Notes: generated by a model not told the origin, from the letters alone. Counted from the stretch's first letter, positions 1 through 12,399 are shown. The stretch is 64,000 nucleotides of DNA from Berberis thunbergii (GCA_003290165.1 QNQO01010700.1:1-64000), one strand, 5' to 3'. Numbers and translations: made by a program.

Positions 1-500
1 AGAGATCAATTTCCTACCATAGACAATGGTGGTCGAACCTGACCAAAGTTTACTCAGCTCGTAAAGACTGATGATGACAACTTTTATCCGTTCTAACGCC
101 TAGTTTGCCAATAACGAATAACGGTGACTTAGAAAGTGGAGTCTAGTCAGAGCTCATGAAGTCTTATAACAATGGCTTGCTAGAGATCATTGTCCTACCA
201 TAGACATTGATTGCCAAACTTGACCAAAGTTTAGTCTGCTCGTAAAGACTGCTGACGACAAGTTCTTGTCCGCTCTAATGCTTACTCCGCCAAGAATGAA
301 TGACAATGATTTAGAAGGTCAGCGTCTAGTCATAGCTCATGGAGCCTGACCACGATGGCTTACTATGAATCATTGTTCTACCATAGACAATGGTGGTCGA
401 ACCTAACAAAAGTTTAGTCAGCTCGTGAAGACTGATAACGACAACTTCTAGTCCGACCTAAAGCCTAATCCACTACAAGCGGATTAAGATGGCCTAAAAA
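1..500. repeat. Diverged tandem array, period about 182 bp
   Basis: The motif ctaccatag recurs near 14, 195 and 378, giving units of about 181 and 183 bp. Each unit repeats the same order of blocks: the motif, then a 'gaccaaagtttagtc' block, then a 'gctcgtaaagactg' block, then a 'tctagtcagagctcatg' block. About 2.7 copies are visible and the array is cut by the window edge. Its vocabulary (gattgccaaac, gagtctagtca, cgatggcttgc) resembles the array at 54450-55200 inside the Tat element. I infer that this is the 3' non-coding part of a related Tat-type element. No coding potential is seen. Confidence 0.7.
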
Positions 501-1709
501 ACTAGAAGTGTGATAATTATTGATCTTTTATGAAGATTACATGTCTAAAGACCAACGAAACGGCATGGCAATGCAGAGAAGACTCAACAGCTAAATTCAA
601 GAAAGTACAAGTATGAAATACTACTTAACCAACTTTCTTTAAAAGCTTAAGGATTATAGTTGTTGGGGAGGATAGTTCTAGTGCCCGAAGGGCCAATTAC
701 ATCAGAAGAGATTACAGGGATGACTTATTGTTGCGTGTTTTATTAACCTAAATTAATAAGCTAATTTAACCCACTTGTAATAACCGCAAGTGCACGGTGT
801 CTAACTGGTAGATAACGGCAAGTACGAATCGATCCCACGAGGAAGGTGGATGCAATTGAATTTAATAATTTACTTAAACTAATTTACAGAAAAATGGGGT
901 TACAGTATTTTTAAAACTAAACTAAAAATAAGAAAATAAAAGAAAAGGAAAAGATGAATTTTGTGGGCTTGGACTCACCAATGAGTTAGCAAAAAGATTT
1001 AAATCTAAATTACTGAAATTATAAACGAGAAGCTTTAGGGATGAGGATCCCTTGCTTACACCGAAGATGTGATCATTAAATTCCAATTATCATCATATTA
1101 AGTTTCTGGCAAACATTAACAATTTATTTCAAGCAAATAAACTCTTACCAAGCATTAAGTGTCTTTTTACGGTACACTTAATCAAAGTTTATGTTTAATA
1201 ATTTTAGCACATGCTTTGAATATTGATAAAATGTTAATCTAACTACCAAACATATCAATTTTTAATCGAACATGAGCATTAAGTGCAATGTGCTCCTTCA
1301 GTTGGATTTGTTTGTTCCTTAAATATAGAGAGAATATGTTTTCAAATCATTGAGCATGATTCTCATAATCATAACATCATGGTTTGTATTGGCAGTACTA
1401 GTTTTCAATGTTGACAAATTAAACAAATACAAGAAAAATGAAGCTTGCGCATTTTATTAGTTAGGGAGTTTGTTGATCATCTACTTATTTAAATTTCTTC
1501 CATGCTTGTAAAACGATAGAGAAATATTGAACAAAAGATTATAGTGATAACAAATCTAAGGAACTCAAGTGTTTGTGCGAGTGAGTGTGTGATTTGTAGG
1601 TTTAGTATACTTGAACAAACAAATAAATGCCATTATTTCCTTGAAGCCCTCAAATTAAGGTATGACTATATAGGGGCTTCATATTTATAACAAAAGTCTG
1701 TTTTAGAAG
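501..1709. other. Non-coding flank with an LTR-like motif, no gene seen
   Basis: No ORF with coding character is present. Bases 783-842 carry the motif series cgcaagtgcacggtgt, then aacggcaagtacg, then cgatcccacgagg. From memory this motif is common near the internal edges of plant gypsy LTRs, so the stretch may be a diverged LTR fragment. It is too diverged for boundaries. The last five bases, agaag (1705-1709), are the left target duplication of the Athila element that follows. Confidence 0.35.
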
Positions 1710-2195
1710 TGATGCGCTATTTTAGTAGCATAAAATTTAATATCCTATTTTGTGATTGTAGTATAGAATAAGTAAGGATCGTTCTGGACTAGGGATTAGA
1801 GGGCTTGCCAACTAATACTAAGAATAACTAAAAGACAACTAACAACTTAATTAAGTAAATATTGGGAGATTGGATTTTCTAAGTTAAACTATGAAAATAA
1901 CTACGAAAATTATTGCAAAGATAATAGAACAAAATGGATGGTAAAGATGAGAAAATAGCTAAGGGTTTATCTTTACACACCAAACATATGCTCATAAATC
2001 AATCTTCAATAATCACTTGCTAACTCGCGAGTGGCAATGCTCAAAATTAACCGTGATCAACACTACATTAATCTTATTATTTTTCCGAATTCGTTGAACT
2101 AAACTTAGCGGCGCTTTCAAACTATTCGTATTATACTATCTAATAAAAAATCGCAAGTTAGATAACAATCTAAGATCATTAAGTTTTGTAAAAAA
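1710..2195 (-). repeat. Athila 3' LTR, first part
   Basis: This aligns along its whole length with 10753-11215 of the 5' LTR, sharing ctattttagtagca, taacaatctaagatcatta and aagttttgt. It stops at base 2195 where the Helitron is inserted. The LTR alignment resumes without loss at 8695, so the two halves are one LTR. Confidence 0.9.
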
Positions 2196-2222
2196 CTAGT
2201 GTAATACCCGTGCCGTTGGCAC
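2196..2222 (-). other. Helitron 3' terminus: CTAG plus hairpin
   Basis: CTAG is at 2196-2199. Ten bases inward is the perfect hairpin gtgcc-gtt-ggcac (2210-2222). This spacing and the CTRR-type end match known plant Helitron 3' ends, where the hairpin acts as the rolling-circle termination signal. Confidence 0.88.
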
Positions 2223-2346
2223 TATTGCAGACTATTGTCGAAAGAGATATGCACACAATATCATTATATCCAAAAAAATGTCATTTTTTGAATAAATTAA
2301 TTTATCTGAACATGTCATAAGAAAATATACTTCACATAAGTGACTA

Positions 2347-4445
2347 TAATGACAATCAATGTCATGAACAATTAAAAAATCAAAATTTCGACAGAGTTTC
2401 CTCTGTATTTTTCAATATTAAAACTTGTCTGAACCTGTCATAAAAAATTACAATGACAATCAATGCCATGAATTAATAATCTTGAAAAAAAAATAGCAAC
2501 TACAAATAGTATCAACCTAAAATTTGACTCAACTAATAATTTTGAAATCAAGCATTCTCAAGTACAAAAAATAGTATTAACACCTAAAATGGAGCACTAA
2601 GCAAGCAAGCAAGCATGCTGCCTACGACACTCCTATTCTTCAAGTTATGATTTTTCGAAAGCATGCATTCTCAGCTACAAATAGTATCAACCATTAATAC
2701 ATAAACACAATATGATTTTTCAAGTTATGAATTTTCAAATAAGGCAAGTTATGATTTTTCAAATAAGGCAAATTTTCAAGTACTGATTTTTCAAAGAAGG
2801 CAAATTTGACTCAACTAATAATCTTGAAAAACAATTAGCAAGACATTTATATTCAAAAAAGCATGCTGCCTGCAAGCAAGCATGCTTAACCAACTTCTCA
2901 ACCAATGCAAAACCAAGCAAGCTACTTTGGAACAAACTGCAAACTAAGATCAAACCCCAACACATCAAAACTCAAAGAACTAAATGCATGTCAGATCATA
3001 AGCACAATTTCACAACCAAAACGAAAAATTCAATCAAATCATCTCATGATCAAAAAACTTATTGCATTAACTATGTTACTTCAAAGGCAAATTTCGAAAG
3101 ACTTATATGGAGCATTAACTATGTTACTATAATGACAATCAATGTCATGAACAATTAAAAAATCAAAATTTCGACATAGTTTCCTCTGTATTTTTCAATA
3201 TTAAAACTTGTCTGAACCTGTCATAAAAAATTACAATGGCAATCAATGCCATGAACTAATAATCTTGAAAAAAAAAATAGCAACTACAAATAGTATAAAC
3301 CTAAAATTTGACTCAACTAATAATCTTGAAAGCAGACATTCTCAACTACAAATGGTATAAACCTAAAATGGAGCACTAAGCAAGCAAGCATGCTGCCTGC
3401 AAGCAAGTTGTCTGCCTACGACACTCCTATTCTTCAAGTTGTGATTTTTCAAAAGCAGGCATTCTCAACTACAAATCTATCTTACAATAATCTTGAAAAA
3501 AAAATAGCAACTACAAATAGTATCAACCTAAAATTTGATTCAACCAATAATCTTGAAATCAAGCATTCTCAAGTACAAAAAATAGTATTGACACCTAAAA
3601 TGGAGCACTAAGCAAGCAAGGATGGTGCCTGCAATCAAGCAAGAATGGTGCCAGCAATCAAGCAAGCAAGCTGCCTGCCTGCCTGCAAGCAAGCAAGCAT
3701 GCTGCCTACGACACTCCTATTCTTCAAGTTATGATTTTTTGAAAGCATGCATTCTCAACTACAAATAGTATCAACCATTAATACATAAACACAATTTGAT
3801 TTTTCAAGTTATGATTTTTCAAATAAGGCAAGTTGTGATTTTTCAAAGAAGGCAAATTTGACTCAACTAATAATCTTGAAAAACAATTAGCAAGACATTT
3901 ATATTCAGAAAAGCATGCTGCCTGCAAGCAAGCATGCTTAACCAATTTCTCAACCAATGCAAAACCAAGCAAGATACTTTGGAACAAACTGCAAACTAAG
4001 ATCAAACCCCAACATATCAAAACTGAAAGAACTAAATGCATGTCAGATCATAAGCACAATTTCACAACCAAAAAGAAAAATTCAATCAAATCATCTCATG
4101 ATCAATAAACTTATTGCATTAACTATGTTACTTCAAAGGCAAATTTCGAAAGACTTACATGGAGCATTAACTATGTTACTATAATGACAATCAATGTCAT
4201 GAACAATTAAAAAATCAAAATTTCGACATAGTTTCCTCTGTATTTTTCAATATTAAAACTTGTCTGAACTTGTCATAAAAAATTACAATGGCAATAAATG
4301 CCATGAACTAATAATCTTGAGAAATTAATATCAACTACAAATAGTATAAACCTAAAATTTGACTCAACTAATAATCTTGAAAGCAGGCATTCTCAACTAC
4401 AAATGGTATAAACCTAAAATGGAGCACTAAAATGGAGCACTAAGC
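2347..4445. repeat. Large direct duplication inside the Helitron
   Basis: A block starting taatgacaatcaatgtcatg occurs at 2347, 3130 and 4182, so two full units of about 783 and 1052 bp are followed by a partial third. Units contain many copies of caagcaagcatgctgcctg and aataatcttgaaa. Size differences come from extra internal caagcaag repeats. The short ORFs here (for example 2905-3132 and 3957-4184) are the same reading of two repeat units and have no family resemblance, so I do not call genes. Confidence 0.85.
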
Positions 4446-5100
4446 AAGTAAGCAAGCTGCAATAGTTGCATCCTACATTCACGGCTATGTCGAATACTAA
4501 CATTTGGGGTTTTGTTTCAATTTATAAAACACTTGCATAATCGTATGTTCTTCTGTTGGTTTTTCAATAGCAAGGGTTGAGCTAGGGAATAGAATGTGTA
4601 TCTAGCACATTTAACCCATTATCAAAGGCTCCAACTTTCATCAAGTTAGAGGCGCAAGAAGAACTAATTAAATCGATCTCAAATGGAAAAACAAAAAATT
4701 TTCAAACCCAACATGATGAATGAATAGTTACAACTCAAACTCGAGAACAATCTCAAAAGCAATCTAAATAACCAAATCTAACAAACCCCATAACTTAAAA
4801 AACTCAAATAAAAGGAAAACATAAAGAAGGGATACTCATGGCGATTGGATTGAAGGCTGATAGAAGTGGTTCCTTTCCAAATACGCTGGGGTGTGGATTG
4901 TCCTCTTCGGCATTATCAGTATTTTTCACCAAGAGTATCCATAGTAGATGATCATCTTTAGCCAAGAGAAAACCTTCAAGAAAAAAAATTGATTAAATTA
5001 TGGAAAAATAAGAGAATAGAACACCCACATATAGCCACCTATCATCCATTGGCACTACACATACATTGTTTTTTCTTTTAGTTAAATTCATGTAATGAAC
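4446..5100 (-). other. Possible captured gene fragment in the Helitron, unidentified
   Basis: On the minus strand between about 4985 and 4820 an open stretch without stops reads KDDHLLWILLVKNTDNAEED and onward for about 25 more residues. Its composition differs from the repeats on either side. I do not recognise the protein and no splice sites settle it. It may be a captured 5' exon or chance. Confidence 0.2.
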
Positions 5101-8100
5101 CCATCCGACATGGCTACCGTGTCATGCCGTAGCATCTACTAAACTTTCAAAATGGTAGTACAGCATCTACCGACATGGCTACCGTGTCATGCCGTAGCAT
5201 CTACTAAACCTGCCAATAACAAATAAATGGAATTTCCTCACTTATGTTCTTTGTTGCAGCTATTGCACTCAGTGATGATTGTTTCACATCACCACCTTCA
5301 TGTTCCCCCAAAATCAATGTGCTTACCTATCAACACAGAGAAAAAGCAAGGAACATAACTACACAAACACGACTAACAATAAAACATGTCACATTACAGT
5401 CCCCATTGTCGTTCATACAACAAATTTTTGAGCTGAGGGATCATTTATGATCACGAATCTTATGAATTACCACAATATAACTTCTATAATCCTGGCACTA
5501 CTTATGCAAAAAGTACATCTCCCAAAACTGTAGCTTTTTTCATGAAACCCAAATCACTCTATTTTACTGTGAATCAACAAAAAATGTCTGGGTTTTGCTT
5601 CAAAACTCACAAAATCTCAAATTTTAAGCAATGGGTTATCTCAATTTTCAGTTTGATCAAAACCCATTTAGTGATTTTGGAACCAAACAACTATTCCTAA
5701 AGATCAATCACAAATTTCAATTTCATCAAAACCCATATTGTGATTATGGAACCAAACAAACAACTATTCCTAAAGATCAATGTATGAAATCATTATGGAA
5801 CAAACTTGGAATGATCAAAGTTACCAGTAAGTAGGAGTAAACTTGTCTCAAGGCAAATCCTGATTCCACAAAACTTGAAAACTCACTCAGACCTACATGA
5901 AAATGAGACCAAAATGTGAGCAACAAAATGAGATTTTAAGGCCAAGTGAGAATGTTGAAAGTTTTGAATTTTTCGAATAGCAAGAAAGTGTGCTTACTTT
6001 TGAGGTCACTTAGTCACCGACAATAACCCAATGAAATCACAAACCCCAATTTCAACCAAACAAATCTTAAATGGGTATGGAGTTCTTGCTTAGCATAACA
6101 CATCAACAATCAAAACCCATTAAACCCCAAAACTTTAAACCAAAAACCCTAACCCAAACCTAATCACAAACCACACAAATTGCCCACCTGAACCTGCCAA
6201 TAACAAAGAAATGGAATTTTTCTCACTTATGCTCTTTGCTGCAGCTATTGCACTCAGTGATGATTGTTTCACATCACCACCTTCATGTTCCCCCAAAATC
6301 AATGTGCTTAGCTATCAACATAGAGAAAAATCAAGGAACATAACTACACAAACACGACTAACAATAAAACATGTCACATTACAGTCCCCATTGTCTTTCA
6401 TACAACAAATTTTGAGCTGAGGGATCCTGGCATTACTTTTGCAAAAAGTACATCTCCCAAAATTGTTGTTTTTTTCATGAAACCCAAATCACTCTATTTT
6501 ATTGTGAATCAACAAAAACTGTCTGGGTTTTGATTCAAAATTCACAAAATCTCAAATTTTAAGCAATGGGTTATCGCAATTTTCAGTTTGATCAAAACCC
6601 ATTTAGTGATTTTGGAACCAAACAACTATTCCTAAAGATCAATCACAAATTTCAATTGCATCAAAACCCATATTGTGATTATGGAACCAAACAAACAACT
6701 ATTCCTAAAGATCAATGTATGAAATCATTATGGAACATACTTGGAATGATCAAAGTTACCAGTAAGTAGGAGTAAACTTGACAAATCCCGATTCCACAAA
6801 ACTTGAAAACTCACTCAGACCTCCATGAAAATGAGACCAAAATGTGAGGAACAAAATGAGATTTTAAGGCCAAGTGAGAATGTTGAAAGTTTTGAATTTT
6901 TCGAATATCAAGAAAGTGTGCTTACTTTTGAGGTCACTTAGTCACCAACAAAAAAAGGAAATCACAAACCCCAATTTCAAAAAGTACATCACTTGTATAA
7001 TCCTGGCACTACTTTTGCAATAAGTACATCTCCCAAAATTGTTGCTTTTTTCATGAAACCCAAATCACTCTATTTTACTATGAATCAACAAAAACTGTCT
7101 GGGTTTTGCTTTAAAACTCACAAAATCTCAAATTTTAAGCAATGGGTTATCACAATTTTCAGTTTGATCAAAACCCATTTAGTGATTTTGGAACCAAACA
7201 AACAACTATTCCTAAATATCAATGTATGAAATCACTATGGAACAAACTTGGAATGATCAAAGTTACCAGTAATTGTCTCAAGGCAAATCCTGGTTCCACA
7301 AAACTTGAAAACTCACTCAGACCTCCATGAAAATGAGACCAAAATTTGAGCAACAAAATGAGAATTTCAACCAACTTTCATGATTCAAAACAAAAACCCA
7401 AGTAGGAAATCACAAACCCCAATTTCAACCAAACAAACCTTAAATGGGTATGAAGTTCTTACTTAGCATAACACCTCAACAATCAAAACCCATTAAACCC
7501 CAAAACTTTAAACCAAAAACCCTAACCCAAACCTAATCACAAACCATACAAATTGCCCACCAAGAAAACCGAATCAATCACACTATTGCCAACCAAAAAA
7601 GGATTCAAAATTACAACTTTTTAGTGAATTCGAGTTACCTGGAATCGAGAGAGCGAACCCGACGGAATGCATGATTGTTTGGATTGATCAAAACCCATTT
7701 AGTGATTTTGGAATCAAACAACTATTCGTAAACATCAATCACAATTTTCAGTTTGATCAAAACCCATTTAGTGATTTTGGAACCAAACAAACAACTATTC
7801 CTAAATATCAATGTATGAAATCACTATGGAACAAACTTGGAATGATCAAAGTTACCAGTAATTGTCTCAAGGCAAATCCTGGTTCCACAAAACTTGAAAA
7901 CTCACTCAGACCTCCATGAAAATGAGACCAAAATGTGAGCAACAAAATGAGAATTTCAACCAACTTTCATGATTCAAAACAAAAACCCAAGTAGGAAATC
8001 ACAAACCCCAATTTCAACCAAACAAACCTTAAATGGGTATGAAGTTCTTACTTAGCATAACACCTCAACAATCAAAACCCATTAAACCCCAAAACTTTAA

Positions 8101-8340
8101 ACCAAAAACCCAAACCCAAACCTAATCACAAACCATACAAATTGCCCACCAAGAAAACCGAATCAATCACACTATTGCCAACCAAAAAAGGATTCAAAAT
8201 TACAACTTTTTAGTGAATTCGAGTTACCTGGAATCGAGAGAGCGAACCCGACGGAATGCATGATTGTTTGGATTGATCAAAACCCATTTAGTGATTTTGG
8301 AATCAAACAACTATTCGTAAACATCAATCACAAATTTCAA
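5101..8340. repeat. Second set of direct duplications inside the Helitron
   Basis: The segment around aaacctgccaataacaaa is at about 5200 and 6190. The segment with tttgatcaaaacccatttag is at about 5650, 6585, 7165, 7690, 7755 and 8275. The last unit, 7151-7739, is repeated at 7740-8330 with a spacing of exactly 589 bp and almost no differences, so that duplication is recent. Short ORFs here are repeated readings of these units and are not genes. Confidence 0.85.
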
Positions 8341-8650
8341 TTTCATCAAAACCCATTTTGGTTTGATGGGTTTGGGGAAGAGAGACTGAGATCTCTCGAT
8401 CACAAATTCGATTGTTTGGTCTCTCACTGTGAGAAAAGTGTGAGAAAGAGTGAGAGATTTGAAGAAGAAGAAAAGTGTCAGAGATTTGAAGAAGAAGAAA
8501 AGTGTGAGAAAGAGTGAGAGATTTGAAGAAGAAGAAAAGTTTGAGAAAGAGGAGGTGTGGAGAGAGTGAAGAAAGAATCGAGCTTCAAAAGATGTCACTT
8601 AACTTCTGCCAAAGAATAAAAGTGCCACGTAGGACAAATAGACTCATTCC
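8341..8650 (-). other. GA-rich tract, possible captured gene leader
   Basis: From 8380 to 8580 the plus strand is strongly GA-rich with three imperfect copies of gagagatttgaagaagaag. On the minus strand this is a CT-rich tract typical of plant promoter or 5' UTR DNA, close to the Helitron 5' end. No start codon with a coding continuation is visible. Confidence 0.35.
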
Positions 8651-8694
8651 ACTGTTCATGAACAGTAAAAAAGCTATTTGAATTGTAAGGTAGA
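8651..8694 (-). other. Helitron 5' terminus with a 16-bp palindrome
   Basis: The minus strand starts TCTACCTTAC at 8694. About 28 bases inside is the perfect palindrome actgttcatgaacagt (8651-8666). The next plus-strand base, T8695, is the right half of the A|T target. Confidence 0.8.
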
Positions 8695-9360
8695 TATGAA
8701 CACTGACTAGGCAATTACAAGTATGATTAGCATCTTGTTCTTACCTTGGTTTTACTTAACCTTACCAACGTTCCTTGGTATTTACTACCTGTGAGTACAT
8801 GATTATAACAATTAGGTGAAATTCTCCTATACTCTAGCCCCAAATCCTTGCAAAACAAATCACTAATAGCAAGGAAGATTAAATTTTATTAATTCATAAA
8901 ACACATGTTCAGGGTTTTGAATCAACCCGTAACTAAGAGGAGTTTAGCTAGACATATTGATCATGTTCGAATAACAATACATAATTAATTATCAAACTAA
9001 AAATAAGAGAGAGAGAAAACAACATAAGCAAACACTGTTGTCGTGCATGGTCCATTGTGGTGCGAGAAAGAGTTGGGGTGAAAATATCAGAGAGATACAA
9101 ATCTATTTTCCTTCCCTTCTTCTTTTGTTTTCTTCCTTAGAATCTGCGACTGAGAGGAGAAGGTTGTGATTGTGAGGGAGATGGGACGATGAAGGACTGA
9201 GTATTTCTAAATTGCCAATTTGTTTAACTTTGCTTCTATTTTGGAATCTTGTAATTGGAAACTTACACAAACACGAAAAATAACAATTAGTAGCATAATT
9301 AACAAGTAATTGCCAATATATATATATATATATATATAGAAATATGGTAATATGAAGTTT
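8695..9360 (-). repeat. Athila 3' LTR, second part
   Basis: This aligns with the 5' LTR from about 11215 onward (gaacactgactag, ccttggtatttacta, ggtgaaa-tctcctatactctagcc). Compared with the 5' LTR it lacks about 80 bp near 11385-11465 and about 470 bp corresponding to 11765-12235. It loses similarity after the (ta)n run at about 9317-9340. The extreme U3 end and the polypurine tract are missing. Confidence 0.8.
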
Positions 9361-9715
9361 TCCTTGCACGCAAATTTGTCTAATAAACTCAGCTATTTAT
9401 CCCATTTTTAGGTTCAAATCTGCTATATCTTTTACTTGGTTATGCTGAGAAATAGTTAACGATTTCAGAATCTCATCATAATTAAGGGGCATACCTAAAT
9501 TGTACTGAGATGGTTCTTGCGATCCTTGAAGAAATCAAGGGGTGGTCGATTAGAAGCTTGTTGTGAGGTTATGAATTTCTCCATCCAAAGCTAGGATGAT
9601 TTCTCTAACCTTCATTATAAGTGTTTGAATAAGGGTTATTCCTATAGTGATTTTGCCCCTTAAAACCTACTCCATTGACATTCTCCCAACTACCATTCTC
9701 AATCAGTTGAGGACA
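9361..9715 (-). other. Athila internal remnant, no domain recognised
   Basis: This lies between the broken 3' LTR and the gag zinc knuckle. No protease or RT motif is found. The pol region of the element must have been lost by a deletion joining gag to the 3' LTR here. Confidence 0.5.
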
Positions 9716-10641
9716 TTGATTAGATGGATGTCCTGGCTTAGTACACACGCCACAAACTTGCGCAACTCAAGCACATTTGGCTTCCCTGGAGCCTGACTCA
9801 CAAGTGAAGTAAGATTAGCCATTTGAGCTTCCAAACTAGAATTAGTACTTACCTCATTGACTTGACTGTTGGGCATTTAAGGCTCGGTTTGCAATCAAAG
9901 TCTTTGCTGCTGCTGGAGTTCTATCAACCAAAGCTCCTCCTGCCGCTGCATCTAACATTTGTCGCTTAAGAGGAAACAATCCCTCATAAAAGTATTGAAT
10001 CGGGAGCTCTTCCTTCATCTGATGTTGTGGGCATGATGCTATGAGAGTTTTGAAGTGCTCATAGTAAGTTGGATATGATTCTCCAGGACCTTGTTGTATA
10101 CCACTAATTTTCTTCATCAAGATAATTTTGGAAGTTGGAAAGAATTTCTCTAGACCTTCTTCATGTTATCCCAAGAATATATTGTTCCGGAAGGTAGTTC
10201 ATAGAGCCAACCCTTAGCTTTATCAGTCAGAGAAAAAAGAAATGCTTTTAGTTTTAGGATGTTCTCATCCACAGTTATTGGCATCATACTGGAGCATACA
10301 ACTTCAATTTTCTTTAAATGTTTATTTGGATCCTCCATAGCAAGAACATGATACTTCGGAATATGATGAAGTAGGCTGGATTTCAGCTCGAATGACTTTG
10401 TTTTGCCATGTGCGACTGTTAGAAACTGAATGCACAGAGGTGAAACATTTGCCAAGGTGGATGCCGAAAGTTCTTTAATAGATCTATTGTCTCCCATGTC
10501 GAGCTCTTCTGATTCAGATTCAAAGCTAGACGTTTGTGACTTTTTTGTTTCTCTCCTTCGCCTTCTAAATGTTTTCTTAGACTCTGAATCGTACTCTAAT
10601 AAGTTTTCGCTGAATCTCCTATAGCGCATTAACTGGTACAT
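9716..10641 (-). pseudogene. Athila-type gag, frameshifted
   Basis: Gag is the capsid/nucleocapsid polyprotein of LTR retrotransposons. The N-terminal reading (10641 to 10150) contains the retrotransposon-gag core with FLFSLTDKAKGWLYELPSGT. The next frame (10120 to 9854) continues it with GESYPTYYEHFKTLIASCP and IQYFYEGL, so a frameshift lies near 10148. A CCHC zinc knuckle, C-G-V-C-x4-H-x4-C, can be read on the minus strand at about 9716-9770, beyond a stop. The Athila assignment rests on the gag type and the Asp primer site. It is not functional. Confidence 0.82.
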
Positions 10642-10729
10642 GAACTAATGACAGAAAGAAGAAAAAATCAATAAAAATAAAAATAAATAAATAAATAAAA
10701 ACCAATGAAGTAATTAGCAATTTTACTAA

Positions 10730-10747
10730 TCCCTGGCAACAACGCCA
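10730..10747 (-). other. Primer-binding site, Asp-tRNA type
   Basis: The minus strand reads tggcgttgttgccaggga, 15 of 18 matching the standard Asp-tRNA primer site of Athila elements by my count. It lies five bases inside the 5' LTR edge, with gag downstream, and fixes the element's orientation. Confidence 0.8.
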
Positions 10748-10752
10748 AAATT

Positions 10753-12399
10753 TGATGTGCTATTTTAGTAGCACACAACTTAATATCCTGTTTTGAGATT
10801 GTAGTATAAAATAAGTAGGGATTGTTCTGGACCGAGGATTAGAGGATTTGCCAACAAGCACTAAGAATAACTAAAAGACAACTAACAGCCTAATTAAATA
10901 AATATTGGGGTATTGAATTTTCTAAATTAAACTATGAAAATAACTACGAAAATTATTGTAGGTTGGCAAATATGAGAAAATAGCTAAGGGTTTATTTTCA
11001 CACACCAAACATATACTCATAAATCAATCTTCAATAATCACTTTCTAATTCGTGAGTGACAATGCCTAAGATTAACCGTGATCATCACTGCATTAATTTT
11101 ATTATTTTTCCAAGTTCGTTGAACTAAACTTAGCATCGCTTTCAAACTATTCGTATTATGCTATTTAATCAGGAATCACAAGTTAGATAACAATCTAAGA
11201 TCATTAAGTTTTGTGGAAAATATGAACACTGACTAGACAATTACAAGTATAATCAGCATCTTGTTCTTACCTAGATTTTACTTAACCTTACCAAAGTTCC
11301 TTGGTATTTACTACTTGAGAGTACAAGATTATAACAATTAGGTGAAACTCTCCTATACTCTAGCCTCAGATCCTAGCAAACTTACTAAGTTGGCCACCTT
11401 AACAAACATATAAAGAAAAGTTATCTATAAAACAGTTAAGCAAAACACAATCACTAATAGCAAGGAAGATTAAATTTAATTAATTCATAAAACACATGTT
11501 TGAGATTTCGAATCCACCCTTAGCTAATAGGAGTTTAGCTAGACATAATAATCATGTTCGAATAGCAATACATAATTAAATATCAATCTAAAAATAAAAA
11601 AGAGCAAAAGAAGCAAAACACTGTCGCCGTGCGTGGTTCGTGGTGGTGCGAAAAAAGTCGAGGTGCAAATATCAGAAAGAAAGAGATAAAAATCTCTTTT
11701 GATCCCTTCCTCTTCCCTTGAGATGAGAAGACTGTGATTGTGAGGGAGATGGGACGATGGACTGAATGGGAGTATGAGATGAGGCGAGGGTGTGGAACGA
11801 TTGAGGCTATGAACGATGTGGCTAGGGTTGGCGACGATAAAAGACAACGAGACGAGGGATGATGGTGACTAGCTAGAATGATGGGTTGTGCTGTGGACGA
11901 CGACTTGTTGTTGTGAGGATTCAAAAGAGGGTGTGAATGGCTAAGAAAGGATCAGTCAGTGGAAAAGATAGACTAAGGTTTTTTGTGCGCGAAGGTTCTA
12001 ATGGAGATAGCGATGGAATGATGGGGCTGATGGTCTACTGTGGTGGCCTGTGCTTGCAATGAATAGCGAGGAGCGGGATGGGTCTTTGTGGGTGTGTTGA
12101 GGGATGCGTGGCTTGCTGCGGCTGTGGATGGGTGACAGCTTGTTGTTGCAAGCATGATTGCTTCAGGGCAGGTATCATTCTTTTTATAGTTGTTTTCTTA
12201 TCGGTTTCCTTCTTTGCATGATTTTATTTTGCAATCAGCATTACTAAATTGCCAATTTGCTTCATTTAGCTTCTATTTTGGAATTTTGTGATTGGAAACC
12301 TACAAAAAAAATAGCAATTAGTGCCATAATTAATAAGTAATAGTAAAAAATATATATAGAAATATGATATTAAAAATAGCCTAATTATGCTCCTATCAA
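10753..12399 (-). repeat. Athila 5' LTR
   Basis: This is about 1.65 kb, from tgatgtgc at 10753 to cctatca at 12399. On the minus strand it begins tgataggagcataattaggc. It is the intact reference copy that reveals the Helitron footprint in the other LTR. Two ORFs over 100 codons on the minus strand (11539-11924) are proline/serine/histidine-rich readings of LTR DNA without a family match and are not called as genes. Confidence 0.85.

Larger units (their letters stand above)
2196..8694 (-). mobile_element. Non-autonomous Helitron, 6.5 kb
   Basis: Reading the minus strand, the element starts TCTACCTTAC and ends CTAG, with a short hairpin 10 nt inside the CTAG end. It sits between A (2195) and T (8695), the canonical Helitron target. 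Joining the flanks restores the sequence seen in the intact LTR near 11210 (aagttttgt, two variable bases, then aaaatatgaac) with no duplication and no loss. No Rep/helicase coding sequence is visible, so it is non-autonomous. The interior is built from nested direct duplications (2347-4445 and about 5100-8340) and probably pieces of plant gene leader DNA (repeated aaaccctaaccc stretches, a GA-rich tract). No transferred exon could be named with confidence. Confidence 0.88.
1710..12399 (-). mobile_element. Athila-type Ty3/gypsy LTR retrotransposon, pol deleted, split by a Helitron
   Basis: The element reads right to left. The 5' LTR is 10753-12399, the primer site 10730-10747, the gag remnant about 9716-10641, and the 3' LTR 1710-2195 plus 8695 to about 9360. 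The LTRs begin with tgataggagc (minus strand) and end in a short inverted ca. Flanking 5-mers are agaag (1705-1709) and agaaa (12400-12404), a 5-bp target duplication with one change. An Asp-tRNA primer site, LTRs of about 1.6 kb and this gag type fit the Athila group. Only about 1.4 kb of internal sequence remains and protease, RT, RNase H and integrase are absent. The copy is dead. Confidence 0.85.

Noticed and set aside
8311..8598. 95-codon minus-strand ORF
   Set aside because: It is a phenylalanine/serine-rich reading of the GA-rich simple repeats.
11539..12155. Minus-strand ORFs of 60-113 codons in the Athila 5' LTR
   Set aside because: They lie in an LTR part that is missing in the partner LTR, are compositionally biased and match no family I know.
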